Below, piece by piece: positions 16,423 through 24,585 of a stretch of 64,000 bases of DNA. Source of the stretch: Deltaproteobacteria bacterium (GTDB lineage Bacteria; Myxococcota_A; UBA796; CAJQPC01); assembly GCA_016717595.1 (NCBI GenBank), contig JADKFE010000025.1, positions 1-64,000 of the forward strand, written 5' to 3'. Under the pieces are notes generated by a model that saw only the letters and a program-made list of their open reading frames with translations, ran no database searches and was not told the origin of the DNA. The position numbers and the translations under genes were made by a program. Positions within the stretch are counted from its first letter, which is position 1. Each line of letters begins with the position of its first letter.

Positions 16423-16932
16423 CTAGTCGTCGTCCTCTTCTTCTCCGGCCTCACCCGCCCCGGCGGCGCCCGTCGCGCCCGCGGGCGCGCCGTCGCGGAT
16501 CTCGTCGTGGCGAATCTGACCGCCGGCCTGGCCGGTCCAGCCCATGAGCCCGGCGGTGCCGATGGCGCCGACCAAGGCCGCGCCAGTGAGGGCGATGTGG
16601 CCCTTGTCCTTCTTCTCGGCGACGGCCCAGGCCGCGAGGCCGAGCACCCCGCTGATCACCGCGACGACGGTGGCGGCCTCGGCGCGCTCCTCGTGCTCGT
16701 GCATCAGCGCCTCATCAGCCCAGGGCAGGCGCTCCACGGCCTCTTCAGCGGGCTCTCCGGTGAGCTGCGCCGCCGCCGCGCCCGCGCCGGTGAACACCGC
16801 CGCCAAGGCCGCCGCCCGCAGCGCGCCACGATCGCCGCCGGTCACCAGGGCGAGGCCCCAGAGGAGCGTCGAGAGCGCCGCGCCCACGATGGGCAGGTGG
16901 TTGACGAGCAGATGCAGGTGAGCGTCGGTCAT
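16423..16932 (-). CDS. Four-helix membrane protein (DUF2231-like)
   Basis: 169 residues with about four hydrophobic helices, at roughly 15-30, 38-58, 85-105 and 113-133. It opens with HLHLLVNHLPIVG, a His-rich motif common in small cytochrome-associated membrane proteins of this type. The second loop has an EHEERAEAA segment. The tail is low complexity, Gly/Ala then EEEDDD. Function is unknown; haem or metal binding by the clustered His residues is a guess. The start ATG 16932 has AAGGAC seven bases upstream. Neighbours are unrelated salvage and protein-maturation genes. Confidence 0.65.
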   Translation of the reverse strand: MTDAHLHLLVNHLPIVGAALSTLLWGLALVTGGDRGALRAAALAAVFTGAGAAAAQLTGEPAEEAVERLPWADEALMHEHEERAEAATVVAVISGVLGLAAWAVAEKKDKGHIALTGAALVGAIGTAGLMGWTGQAGGQIRHDEIRDGAPAGATGAAGAGEAGEEEDDD

Positions 16933-16997
16933 TGGAGTGTCCTTGTTGGGTACGCTCCTCTCTTATAGGCACCGTCTGAGCCACCCCATGACGCGCA

Positions 16998-17858
16998 TTA
17001 GGGATTGATGAGAAGCGACGCGGCCTCGGCCTCTTGGGGCGGGATGAAGCAGGACAAGGGCCCCAGATCGGCCCAAGGTTTGTCTTCAGAGCCCATCAGC
17101 ACCGCGCCGCGCCGGGTGAGCACCTCGCAGCCGTCTTCAGTGACCACGACGGTGTGCTCAAACTGCGCCGAGAGGCTGCCGTCTTTGGTGATCACCGTCC
17201 AGCCGTCGTCGAGGTGGTCGATGTCGTGGTGGCCGAGGTTGATCATCGGCTCGATGGTGAAACACATGCCCTTGCGCATCACCGGGCCCGTGCCCGCCCG
17301 GCCCCAGTGGGACACCGTGGGCTCGTCGTGGAAGATGCGGCCGATGCCGTGCCCGGCGTAGTCCCGCACCACAGAGCAGCCCTGAGACTTCGCCCAGGCG
17401 GAGATCGCCCCGCCGATGTCGCCCAGCCGCGCGCCGGGGCGCACCGTGGCGATGCCCAGCTCTAGGGCCCGCCGGGCCACCTCCACCACCTTCTTCGCGT
17501 CGTCCGAGGGGGTGCCCACATAAAACGTCGCGCTCGTGTCGCCGAACCAGCCGCCCTTCGCGGGCAGAACCGGGGTGACATCGACGTTCACGATGTCGCC
17601 GTCCTGCAGCTTCCGTTTGGTGGGGATGCCGTGGCAGACGACCTCGTTCACCGACGTACACACGCTCTTGGGGAAGCCGTGGTAACCGAGCGGCCCCGGG
17701 CGGGCCCCGGCGGTGATGGTGAACTCGTGGACGAGGGTGTTGATGTCGTCGGTGGTCATGCCCGGCCGCAGCTTCTTCCCGATGTAGAGCAGGGTGTCTG
17801 CGGCGAGCTTGCCGACCCGGCGCATCTGCTCAATCTCGAGTTGATTCAGGACAGGCAT
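16998..17858 (-). CDS. map: Type I methionine aminopeptidase
   Basis: 286 residues, slightly longer than the classic 264 because of an extended C-terminal tail (about 245 onward). Removes the initiator Met from nascent proteins. All five metal ligands are visible in their motifs: NVDVT, FGDTS, GHGIG, TIEPM and QFEHT. The His in NEVVCHG is the active-site histidine. I prefer ATG 17858 to the GTG one codon earlier, because GGAGG then sits five bases upstream. Neither secY nor adk is adjacent, unlike in many bacteria. Confidence 0.94.
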   Translation of the reverse strand: MPVLNQLEIEQMRRVGKLAADTLLYIGKKLRPGMTTDDINTLVHEFTITAGARPGPLGYHGFPKSVCTSVNEVVCHGIPTKRKLQDGDIVNVDVTPVLPAKGGWFGDTSATFYVGTPSDDAKKVVEVARRALELGIATVRPGARLGDIGGAISAWAKSQGCSVVRDYAGHGIGRIFHDEPTVSHWGRAGTGPVMRKGMCFTIEPMINLGHHDIDHLDDGWTVITKDGSLSAQFEHTVVVTEDGCEVLTRRGAVLMGSEDKPWADLGPLSCFIPPQEAEAASLLINP

Positions 17859-18052
17859 CACGACCTCCGAGGCCCCAGGGCCGGGCCCGGGGACAGGTCG
17901 CCCCTCTATCCAACGCCGCTGGGATCCGCACCCGCGCGCCGATTCGTAGAGACTGCGGTCATCGCGCCTTCGGGCTTTGATGACGGGGCTTTCCGGCGTT
18001 AGCTTTGCGCGACTGAAGCAGGCGCGCGCACGACGCTGAAGGCGGACCGAAA

Positions 18053-19360
18053 ATGGCGATGGAAGACAGCCCCCTGGTGATGGTCGAGGACGCTGACGCG
18101 CTCGCCAAGATGTGTGAGCGCCTCAAGGCCCGCTCGGTCATCGGCGTGGACACCGAGTCCGACTCGATGCACCACTTCCAAGAGAAGGTCTGCCTCATCC
18201 AGATCTCCGATGTAGACACCGACTACATCGTCGATCCCCTCTCGGTGAAAGACCTGTCCCCCTTGGGCGAGATCATCAACGATCCCAAGGTCTTGAAGGT
18301 GCTGCACGGGGCCGATTACGACATCGTCTCCCTCAAGCGTGACTACGGCTTCACCTTCCGCAACCTCTTCGACACGATGATCGCCGCCCAGTTTTTGGGC
18401 TTCGTGAAGTTTGGCCTCGCCGACCTCGTGCGGGACACCTTCGGCGTGTTCATGGACAAGAAGTTCCAGACCCACGACTGGGCCAGCCGCCCGCTTCTGG
18501 GCGAGCACCTGGAGTACGCCCGGGGCGACACCCACTTCTTGATCGCGCTCCACGAGCTCATGCGCGCCAAGCTCGACCGCAAGGGCCGCCTGAAGATGGT
18601 CGAAGAGGAGTGCCGCATCCTCGCCGAGCGCGAGTGGCGCAGCCGCGCCGCCGACACCGAGTCTTGGACCCGCGTGAAGGGCGCCAACCGCCTCAACGCC
18701 TCGGGCCAGCGGGTGCTGCGCGCGCTGTGTAACCTCCGCGACATGCGCGCCAAAGAGATGGATCGCCCCCCCTACAAGGTCTTCCCCGACCAGATCCTCC
18801 TGCGCCTCGCCGAGCTTCAGCCCACCGACTTCGACACCGTCGCCAGCCTGGTGAAGCCGCGCTCGCCGCTCATGCGCCGCCACGGCGAAGACATGCTCGC
18901 CGCCGTGCAAGACGGCCTCAACGACGAGTCCTCTCTGCCCGAGCCCCGCAGCAACAAGCCCCGCAAGGCCGGCCCGCCCACCCGCTACGGGATGCGTGAG
19001 ACCGAGCGCCTCATGCTGCGCCTGAAGGACTGGCGGGCGGCGGTCAAGAAGCGCACCAAGGTCCCGATGATCATGGTGGCGTCGAACAACCAGCTCAAGG
19101 CCTTGGCCGGCTGGCGCCCCCACACCACTGAAGAGCTCTTTCAGGTCGAAGACCTGCGCGAGTGGCAGATCAAGCTCTACGGCCCTGAGCTTCTGGAGCT
19201 GGTGCGGGTGTTTGAGGCCAGCCTTGAGCCCGCGCCCCGGGCGGGGAGCGCGGCGGCAGGCGGCGGCGGCGAGGCCAGCGGGCGGCGCAAACGCCGTCGG
19301 CGGCGCGGCCCCAAGGGCGGTGAGGCCAGCGGCGCCGAGGCCAGCGGCGGCGCTGAGTAA
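18053..19360 (+). CDS. rnd: Ribonuclease D-like 3'-5' exonuclease with HRDC domains
   Basis: 435 residues. The N-terminal DEDDy exonuclease (about 20-195) shows GVDTESD (metal-binding Asp and Glu), HGADYDIV and YARGDTHFLIAL (Tyr and Asp of motif III). HRDC-type helical regions follow at about 210-290 (GANRLNASGQRVLRAL...) and 320-395. RNase D trims tRNA 3' ends and structured RNA. The last 40 residues are a Gly/Ala/Ser tail broken by a run of Arg and Lys (GRRKRRRRRG), likely RNA-binding. The gene converges on ridA with only four bases between stops. Confidence 0.9.
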   Translation: MAMEDSPLVMVEDADALAKMCERLKARSVIGVDTESDSMHHFQEKVCLIQISDVDTDYIVDPLSVKDLSPLGEIINDPKVLKVLHGADYDIVSLKRDYGFTFRNLFDTMIAAQFLGFVKFGLADLVRDTFGVFMDKKFQTHDWASRPLLGEHLEYARGDTHFLIALHELMRAKLDRKGRLKMVEEECRILAEREWRSRAADTESWTRVKGANRLNASGQRVLRALCNLRDMRAKEMDRPPYKVFPDQILLRLAELQPTDFDTVASLVKPRSPLMRRHGEDMLAAVQDGLNDESSLPEPRSNKPRKAGPPTRYGMRETERLMLRLKDWRAAVKKRTKVPMIMVASNNQLKALAGWRPHTTEELFQVEDLREWQIKLYGPELLELVRVFEASLEPAPRAGSAAAGGGGEASGRRKRRRRRGPKGGEASGAEASGGAE

Positions 19361-19364
19361 CGGC

Positions 19365-19742
19365 TCAGACCGCCGCGACGCAGTCGATCTCGACCCGGGC
19401 GCCCTTGGGCAGCCCGGCGACCTGCACCGTGGCCCGCGCCGGGCGCGCGTCGCCGATCGCCGCGGCGTAGACCTCGTTCACCACAGCGAAGTCCGCCATG
19501 TCCATCAAGAAGATGGTGACCTTGACCACGCGGTCAAAGCCCGTCCCGGCCTCATTGAGCACGGCGGCGAGGTTCTTGAGGGCTTGGGTGGCCTCGGCCC
19601 GCACGTCCCCGGCGCCGACCATGCCGCCCGTCGCCGGATCCAGGGCGATCTGGCCCGAGCACCACACCAAGCCGCCGTGGGCGATGGCCTGGCTGTACGG
19701 CCCGATCGCCTTGGGGGCCTTGTCGCTGGAGATGATCTGCAT
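19365..19742 (-). CDS. RidA (YjgF/YER057c/UK114) family protein
   Basis: 125 residues, the family's full length. RidA proteins hydrolyse reactive enamine/imine intermediates made by PLP enzymes. Signature features: AIGPYSQAI, WCSGQIALDP, FLMDMADFAVVNEVY and PARATVQVAGLPKGARVEID, which includes the catalytic Arg of ARATV. It is the last gene of a minus-strand run upp-hpt-ridA, 17 bases after hpt. A role alongside base salvage is not established; the association may be just shared transcription. Confidence 0.93.
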   Translation of the reverse strand: MQIISSDKAPKAIGPYSQAIAHGGLVWCSGQIALDPATGGMVGAGDVRAEATQALKNLAAVLNEAGTGFDRVVKVTIFLMDMADFAVVNEVYAAAIGDARPARATVQVAGLPKGARVEIDCVAAV

Positions 19743-19759
19743 GGGGCGCTCCGTGGGGC

Positions 19760-20299
19760 TCAGGGCGTGTAGACGGCGATGTGGGGCAGGTTTCGGTACA
19801 GCTCGCCGAGGTCCAAGCCGTAGCCGACGACAAACTCATCGGGGATGGTGAAGCCGACAAAGTCCGCCGTCACCTTCGTCTCGCGGTTTGAGGGCTTGTC
19901 GAGCAGGGCCGCGACCCGCAGCGAGCGCGGCTGGCGCACCTCCAACATCTTGAGCAGGTACTCAATGGTCAGCCCGGTGTCGATGATGTCCTCGATGACC
20001 AGGCAGTGTTGGCCCTCGATGGGGTGCTTGAGGTCTTGGGTGATGCGCACGACGCCCGTGGAGCGGGTGCCGCCTTGGTAGCTGGACACGCCCAAGAAGT
20101 CGCAGCGCACCTCCCCGTCGATGGCGCGCACGAGGTCGGCCATAAACATGAAGCTGCCCTTGAGCACGCCGATGGCGGTCACGGGCTCGTCGCCGTAGGT
20201 GGCGCGGATCTCTTGGCCCAGCTCACGCACGCGGCGCTGGATGGCCTGCTCGTCGATGAGGATTCGCATGGGGTCACGCGGGGTCGGGTTCATGGTCAC
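19760..20299 (-). CDS. hpt: Hypoxanthine phosphoribosyltransferase
   Basis: 179 residues. Converts hypoxanthine or guanine plus PRPP to IMP or GMP. The PRPP-binding motif LVIEDIIDTGLT is present, preceded by GVLKGSFMFMADLVR and followed by KPSNRETKVTADFVGFTIPDEFVVGYGLD, which includes the purine-stacking region. The first codon is GTG 20299, overlapping the upp stop by four bases (GTGA); an ATG two codons later could serve instead. Forms a coupled salvage pair with upp. Confidence 0.94.
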   Translation of the reverse strand: MTMNPTPRDPMRILIDEQAIQRRVRELGQEIRATYGDEPVTAIGVLKGSFMFMADLVRAIDGEVRCDFLGVSSYQGGTRSTGVVRITQDLKHPIEGQHCLVIEDIIDTGLTIEYLLKMLEVRQPRSLRVAALLDKPSNRETKVTADFVGFTIPDEFVVGYGLDLGELYRNLPHIAVYTP

Positions 20300-21114
20300 A
20301 CCCAGGAGTTGTTCATCAGCTCGCCCAAGCCGCCAGCGCCGGGCACGATGTACTGGTGGTCGTTGAGCCCGCGCTCTTCAGCGTGGCGTTCGCCGGGCAC
20401 GGTGTCGAGCACGTCCGGCGCCGAGAGCCCACGGTCGACACGCACGGCGTAGATCTGCACGTCGGGGGCCTCGCGGGTCACCCGGGCGATGTGCTCGGGG
20501 GTGACGATGAGGTGCATGGCGACGAGGCGCCGGGCCGGGCCGGGCACGTCCTCGCGGTACATCCGCAGCACCTCACACAAGCTGCCGCCCGTGGCGCCCA
20601 TGGGGTCGGGGATGAGCACCGTGGCGCCCTCCACCGTGCCGCCGAGCTTTGAGCCCGACACGTCAACGCCGATCACCCGGCCATCAGCGTCGGTCTTGCG
20701 GCCCATAAAGACGTGGTCCTGGCGCACGCTCTCGGGCTCCAGGAGGTAGTTCAGGCTGTCGAAGAGGCGCTGGCCGGGGAGGATGCCCGCCCGGGCCAAG
20801 GCCGCGACGACCACCTTCTGCGAGCGGTCGAGCACCTGGCCGGCGTAGAAGCCCTCGAGGTTGTGAACCCGCATCCGTGTGGGCACAAAGATCTCGGTCA
20901 TCGTCAGCTCGCGGCTGGCGACCTCGCCCAACATCCAGTCGTAGAGCTGGGCGACGATCTGGTTGAACCGGGGCTGGCGGGTGGTCTCGGCGCAGAGCTC
21001 AGCGAGCAGAGACATGGGGTACGGGAACGACAAGAGGTGGACGTTCGGGCCGTAGTGGTGCGGCGCCTCGTCCATCGGCTTGTGGAGCGCGCGATACTGA
21101 GCGTCGTGGTGCAT
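20296..21114 (-). CDS. upp: Uracil phosphoribosyltransferase
   Basis: 272 residues, longer than the usual about 209 because of a 50-residue N-terminal extension (HHYGPNVHLLSFP is where the conserved part begins). Makes UMP from uracil and PRPP. The PRPP loop is VLIPDPMGATGGSL, and the uracil-binding end is RGLNDHQYIVPGAGGLGELMN. It leads the upp-hpt-ridA unit. The start ATG at 21114 has only a poor binding site, so the first residues are uncertain. Confidence 0.9.
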   Translation of the reverse strand: MHHDAQYRALHKPMDEAPHHYGPNVHLLSFPYPMSLLAELCAETTRQPRFNQIVAQLYDWMLGEVASRELTMTEIFVPTRMRVHNLEGFYAGQVLDRSQKVVVAALARAGILPGQRLFDSLNYLLEPESVRQDHVFMGRKTDADGRVIGVDVSGSKLGGTVEGATVLIPDPMGATGGSLCEVLRMYREDVPGPARRLVAMHLIVTPEHIARVTREAPDVQIYAVRVDRGLSAPDVLDTVPGERHAEERGLNDHQYIVPGAGGLGELMNNSWV

Positions 21115-21252
21115 GAGCTGCCCGGGGAGTGGAGGTGGCGCACGCGGGGGAGGCCGAGATCGGCGCTCGCGCGGGGCCGATTAACCCAAGACCACGCCGG
21201 GCGCTAGGCCGTTGTGCGTGGCGATCGTGCGAAGATCCAACCCGCGGAGAGA

Positions 21253-23220
21253 TCAGCCCCGCAGGAGGCTCAGGCTCCAGTCCACCCAGGCGAGCAGGGC
21301 GTCCAGAGTGCCGCCGGTCACCAGCCGGGCGTAGAACGGCATCGGGCCCTCGGCGGTCAGCTCGGCCTCGCCGATCGCCGTCATCACCTCCGGCGTCTCG
21401 ATCACCCGCAGCAGAGGCTCGGTGACCTCGCGGGTCTCGGCGACGGTGGCCAAGGTGCCCAGGGTGGTCAGCTCGGGGTCTAAGGCGAGGAGCGGCGGCA
21501 AGAGCGAGAGCGGCGGCGCGGCGGTGGGGTCGGCCATCAGCACGCCGAGGTTCTCCACCACCTGCCAGGTGCCGTCTTGCTGCACCGCAACACGAAGGGC
21601 CGGGGCCAGACGCTCGACGACGCTCTCGCCGGTCTCGTCTTGGGCGAAGGCCACATCCAGCACACCCCACAGCGCCGTGAGGTCAAACCAGCCCAGCTCT
21701 GCGGGCATGGCCGGGTCGCGGTCTAAGGTGCCGCCGGGGTTGCGTAAGATCGGCAGCAGCTCCAGCACGTCGTAGATCAGCGGGCTCGTGCCGACATCCC
21801 GCAGGAGCTCCTCGATGGGCTCCGCGGCGCCGAAGGCGTAGACCGTGCTCAGCACGTCCACGAGCTCAGGCATCCGTGAGGGTGAGCCCGACTCAAAGCC
21901 CTCGAGCAAGATCACGATGGAGATGAGCAGGTCCGAGGTCTGGGCGTCGTTGAAGCGGTCGAGGGCCTGGAGATCGTCCACCAAGGGCCGGTCCAAGATG
22001 TCGCACACGCCGCTGTCGGCCACGGCGTAGAGCACGGTCTCGGAGACGCCCCAGCCGATCACCGTGCCCAACAGATCGACCCCGCCCTCGACGGTGCCCG
22101 GGTCTTGTTGGGCGAGGGTCTCCAGAAGGCTCACCGAGAGGTTGTCGATCTCGACGTCGAGGCTCGTGACCCAGAGGTCTAGGGAGCAGCGCATCGGCCC
22201 GTCGGCGTCGTGAATCAGGCGCAGGAGCGTGACCAGGGCCGAGTCTTCGCCGGCGCTGAGCGCGCCGCCGTCGCGGTCGACCTCGGTGAGGTAGACGAGC
22301 TGCGCCGGGAGCGCCTCCAGGCGGCCCTCACGCTCTAGGCGATCGACCACGGCGAGCAGGCGATCGCGGAGCTGGCTGTCGGAGAGGATGCCCCGGCCAG
22401 GGTCGGCGAGGTGCTCCAGGGCCATGCGGCCATCGTTGCCGTACTGAATGAGCAGCTTGTCGGCGAGATCCCGCAGGGCGTCGCCGGAGGCCTCGGACCA
22501 GCGGTCGTTCTCGCCATCCCGGGCGCGCTCCAAGGCGTCGCCGACGTGGGGCCCCAGATCGGCCATGAGCGCGGAGAGGGCGGGATCCTCTGAGGCGCTG
22601 AGCGCGGCGAGGGTGTGTACGGCCTCTCGGGTGGTGTCCGACCGCAGGGCGGGGCCGATGATCTCCCCGTCGAGCACACCGTCATCGAGGATCGCCTTCG
22701 CGCTCAGGCGGACGGCGGGCAGAAGCGGGCGCAGCAGGCCCTGATCCAGAGACGAGGCCGCCATGAGCGACACCTCACCGTTCTGCACTCGGGACATGCC
22801 CCGGCCATAGAGCAGCTCGACGCTGCGGTCGACGAGGGCGCGGAGCGGGTCACCCTCGGCCTCTAAGCCGTCTACGACGAGGCCGAAGGCGCCGAACACG
22901 TCGATCTCAGCGCCAAGCAAGGCGTTGACCGAGCGCGCGAGCTCCACCGCCGCCACGTCGCCCGAGCGTGTGGGCGTCTCCAACGACGCCACCACCCGGC
23001 CAAACGGCGTGATCGCCCCCTCTCGGTTGAGGCAGGCGTAGGTGTCGTTGACCTCCTGGGCGCTCTCCTCCGAGAGCCCGTCGAGGAGGTTCACCGCGTA
23101 GCAGGGCCCCGCGGGGCTCGCCTGACTCAGCCAGTCCGTGCCTGTCGGGCGAAACTCGCAGGCCACCAACGCTGAGAGCCCCATGGCCAGGGGCAGAAGC
23201 GCGGGGGCGAGGCGGCCCAA
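21253..23220 (-). CDS. Large lipoprotein of unknown function, all-helical
   Basis: 655 residues. The signal peptide ends SALVAC, a lipobox with Cys21. The remainder is rich in Leu, Ala, Asp and Glu, with amphipathic helices of repeat-like spacing suggestive of an alpha-solenoid. Only a few Cys occur in the mature part. I recognise no family. The start lies four bases after the stop of the beta-barrel candidate, so both belong to the envelope operon that begins with the PBP gene at 27756. It might be a periplasmic scaffold; this is only a guess from context. Confidence 0.7.
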   Translation of the reverse strand: MGRLAPALLPLAMGLSALVACEFRPTGTDWLSQASPAGPCYAVNLLDGLSEESAQEVNDTYACLNREGAITPFGRVVASLETPTRSGDVAAVELARSVNALLGAEIDVFGAFGLVVDGLEAEGDPLRALVDRSVELLYGRGMSRVQNGEVSLMAASSLDQGLLRPLLPAVRLSAKAILDDGVLDGEIIGPALRSDTTREAVHTLAALSASEDPALSALMADLGPHVGDALERARDGENDRWSEASGDALRDLADKLLIQYGNDGRMALEHLADPGRGILSDSQLRDRLLAVVDRLEREGRLEALPAQLVYLTEVDRDGGALSAGEDSALVTLLRLIHDADGPMRCSLDLWVTSLDVEIDNLSVSLLETLAQQDPGTVEGGVDLLGTVIGWGVSETVLYAVADSGVCDILDRPLVDDLQALDRFNDAQTSDLLISIVILLEGFESGSPSRMPELVDVLSTVYAFGAAEPIEELLRDVGTSPLIYDVLELLPILRNPGGTLDRDPAMPAELGWFDLTALWGVLDVAFAQDETGESVVERLAPALRVAVQQDGTWQVVENLGVLMADPTAAPPLSLLPPLLALDPELTTLGTLATVAETREVTEPLLRVIETPEVMTAIGEAELTAEGPMPFYARLVTGGTLDALLAWVDWSLSLLRG

Positions 23221-23224
23221 AGGC

Positions 23225-23842
23225 TTAATCGAACATGAAGCGGACGCCGACGTTCACGCCGCCGCCGTGAGCGAAAGACTTCCGGTAGCGGCCCTGGTAC
23301 GCCAGCTCGCCGTGCAGGTAGAGCTGATCGGTCAGCGCGTACTGCGCGCCAGCGCCCAGCTCAACGAGGATGAACTCGGAGCTGTCGAGGGTGAGCGCCC
23401 CGGCGCCGATGCCGCTGATGGCGGTGAGCTGAAGGGCGTCAGCGTTGGGGAGCAGGCCCCACTGCACACCGACCGTCGCGACGCCGACGCTGCGGGCGTC
23501 TTCGCGCACGGCGTACTCCAAGGCGCCCTCGACCCCTTCGTTCTGGGCCTTCACCTTGCCCGGGATGTCGTTGTCGACCTGGGGGCTGTCCATCATGTAG
23601 TACATCTTCACATAGCCCAAGATACGATCGTCACGATCGCCCAAGAGGCCCTGCACGCCCGCGCCGAGGTTGGGGCGAAGCTGAGAGACGGAGTACTGGG
23701 ACAGCTCCTCGTCGTAGGCGTAGATCGTCTCCTGATGGACACCCGCCGTGGTGATCACCCCGATACCGCCTGCGACGGCGTCTGATGCAGAGAGCGCCCC
23801 GAGGATCAGGGAGCAAGCGAGGGGGACGTTCACAGCGCGCAT
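23225..23842 (-). CDS. Secreted protein, probable small outer-membrane beta-barrel
   Basis: 205 residues. A signal peptide (LACSLILGALSASDAVAGG) is followed by alternating hydrophobic/polar strands with many Gly and aromatic residues. The protein ends VNVGVRFMFD, with a terminal aromatic-X pattern as in outer-membrane barrels. The last third (AGAQYALTDQLYLHGELAYQGRY) looks like two barrel strands and a turn. About eight strands would fit the length. It sits between two lipoprotein genes in a minus-strand envelope group. No specific family recognised. Confidence 0.65.
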   Translation of the reverse strand: MRAVNVPLACSLILGALSASDAVAGGIGVITTAGVHQETIYAYDEELSQYSVSQLRPNLGAGVQGLLGDRDDRILGYVKMYYMMDSPQVDNDIPGKVKAQNEGVEGALEYAVREDARSVGVATVGVQWGLLPNADALQLTAISGIGAGALTLDSSEFILVELGAGAQYALTDQLYLHGELAYQGRYRKSFAHGGGVNVGVRFMFD

Positions 23843-23920
23843 CAGGATCTCCGGGAGCCCACGAGCAGGGAGGTGGGGACGTTCGGACGTTATAGCGTCA
23901 GTGGAGGCAGAGGAGCAAGA

Positions 23921-24583
23921 TCAGACCGGGCATTCGGCGAGAGTGGCGTCAATCGGGGCGGCGGACTGGCCTTGGGCGTCGCCGGTGTCTGGCGCGGCGG
24001 TGTCCTCCGCGCCGCCCGTGTCGGGCGTTGACGTGTCGCCGGTGTCGGGCGTTGACGTGTCGCCGGTGTCGGGCGGAGAGGTGTCTCCGGTGTCGTCGGC
24101 GCCCGTGTCATCCGCGCCGCCCGTGTCGTCGGCGCCGCCGGTGTCCTCTGGGGGCGCGAGCACGGTCAAGGTGAGCCGACCCGAGGCGCCTTCACCGTTG
24201 AACACCTCGATGAGCGCCGGGCCCGGCGGCAGGCTGGGCACGAGCACCTCGACCCGCTCCACACACTCGGCGTCACAGCCGAGATCGCAGACGTCGCAGT
24301 CCTCAAAACAGGGGGCGCAGAGGTAGGTCTCGCGGCAGGCGTCGCAGGCCTCACAGCCCGCGCGCTCAAAGCTGACGAGCTGGGCCCGGGCGCCGCCGAT
24401 GGTCACCAGGGTGTCGTCCGCCGTGGTGAGCGGGCTGAGCACGAGCTGAATCGTCTCGCCAGGCGCCGCCGCCTCGGGCGCCACCTGGGTCAACGCCAGC
24501 TCGCAGACGTTGGCGGAGTCGACCACCGCGGTGCTGTCGGTGAGCGTGCAGGACGTCAGGAGCGTGATCAAGAGGAGGAGCAA
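23921..24583 (-). CDS. Lipoprotein with Cys-rich core and Pro-Asp-Thr-Gly tail
   Basis: About 220 residues. The lipobox LLTSC follows a very short leucine-rich signal. I place the start at TTG 24583, three bases after the PBP stop, but this is uncertain: no binding site, and a start within the PBP gene is possible. The middle has nine Cys in a knot-like cluster (GCEACDACRETYLCAPCFED and on), followed by a beta-rich VLVPSLPPGPALIEVFNGEG segment like an IPT/TIG strand pair. The tail is 60 residues of degenerate PDTGDTS repeats, common in myxobacterial surface proteins as an extended stalk. Function unknown. Confidence 0.6.
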   Translation of the reverse strand: MLLLLITLLTSCTLTDSTAVVDSANVCELALTQVAPEAAAPGETIQLVLSPLTTADDTLVTIGGARAQLVSFERAGCEACDACRETYLCAPCFEDCDVCDLGCDAECVERVEVLVPSLPPGPALIEVFNGEGASGRLTLTVLAPPEDTGGADDTGGADDTGADDTGDTSPPDTGDTSTPDTGDTSTPDTGGAEDTAAPDTGDAQGQSAAPIDATLAECPV

Positions 24584-24585
24584 GG

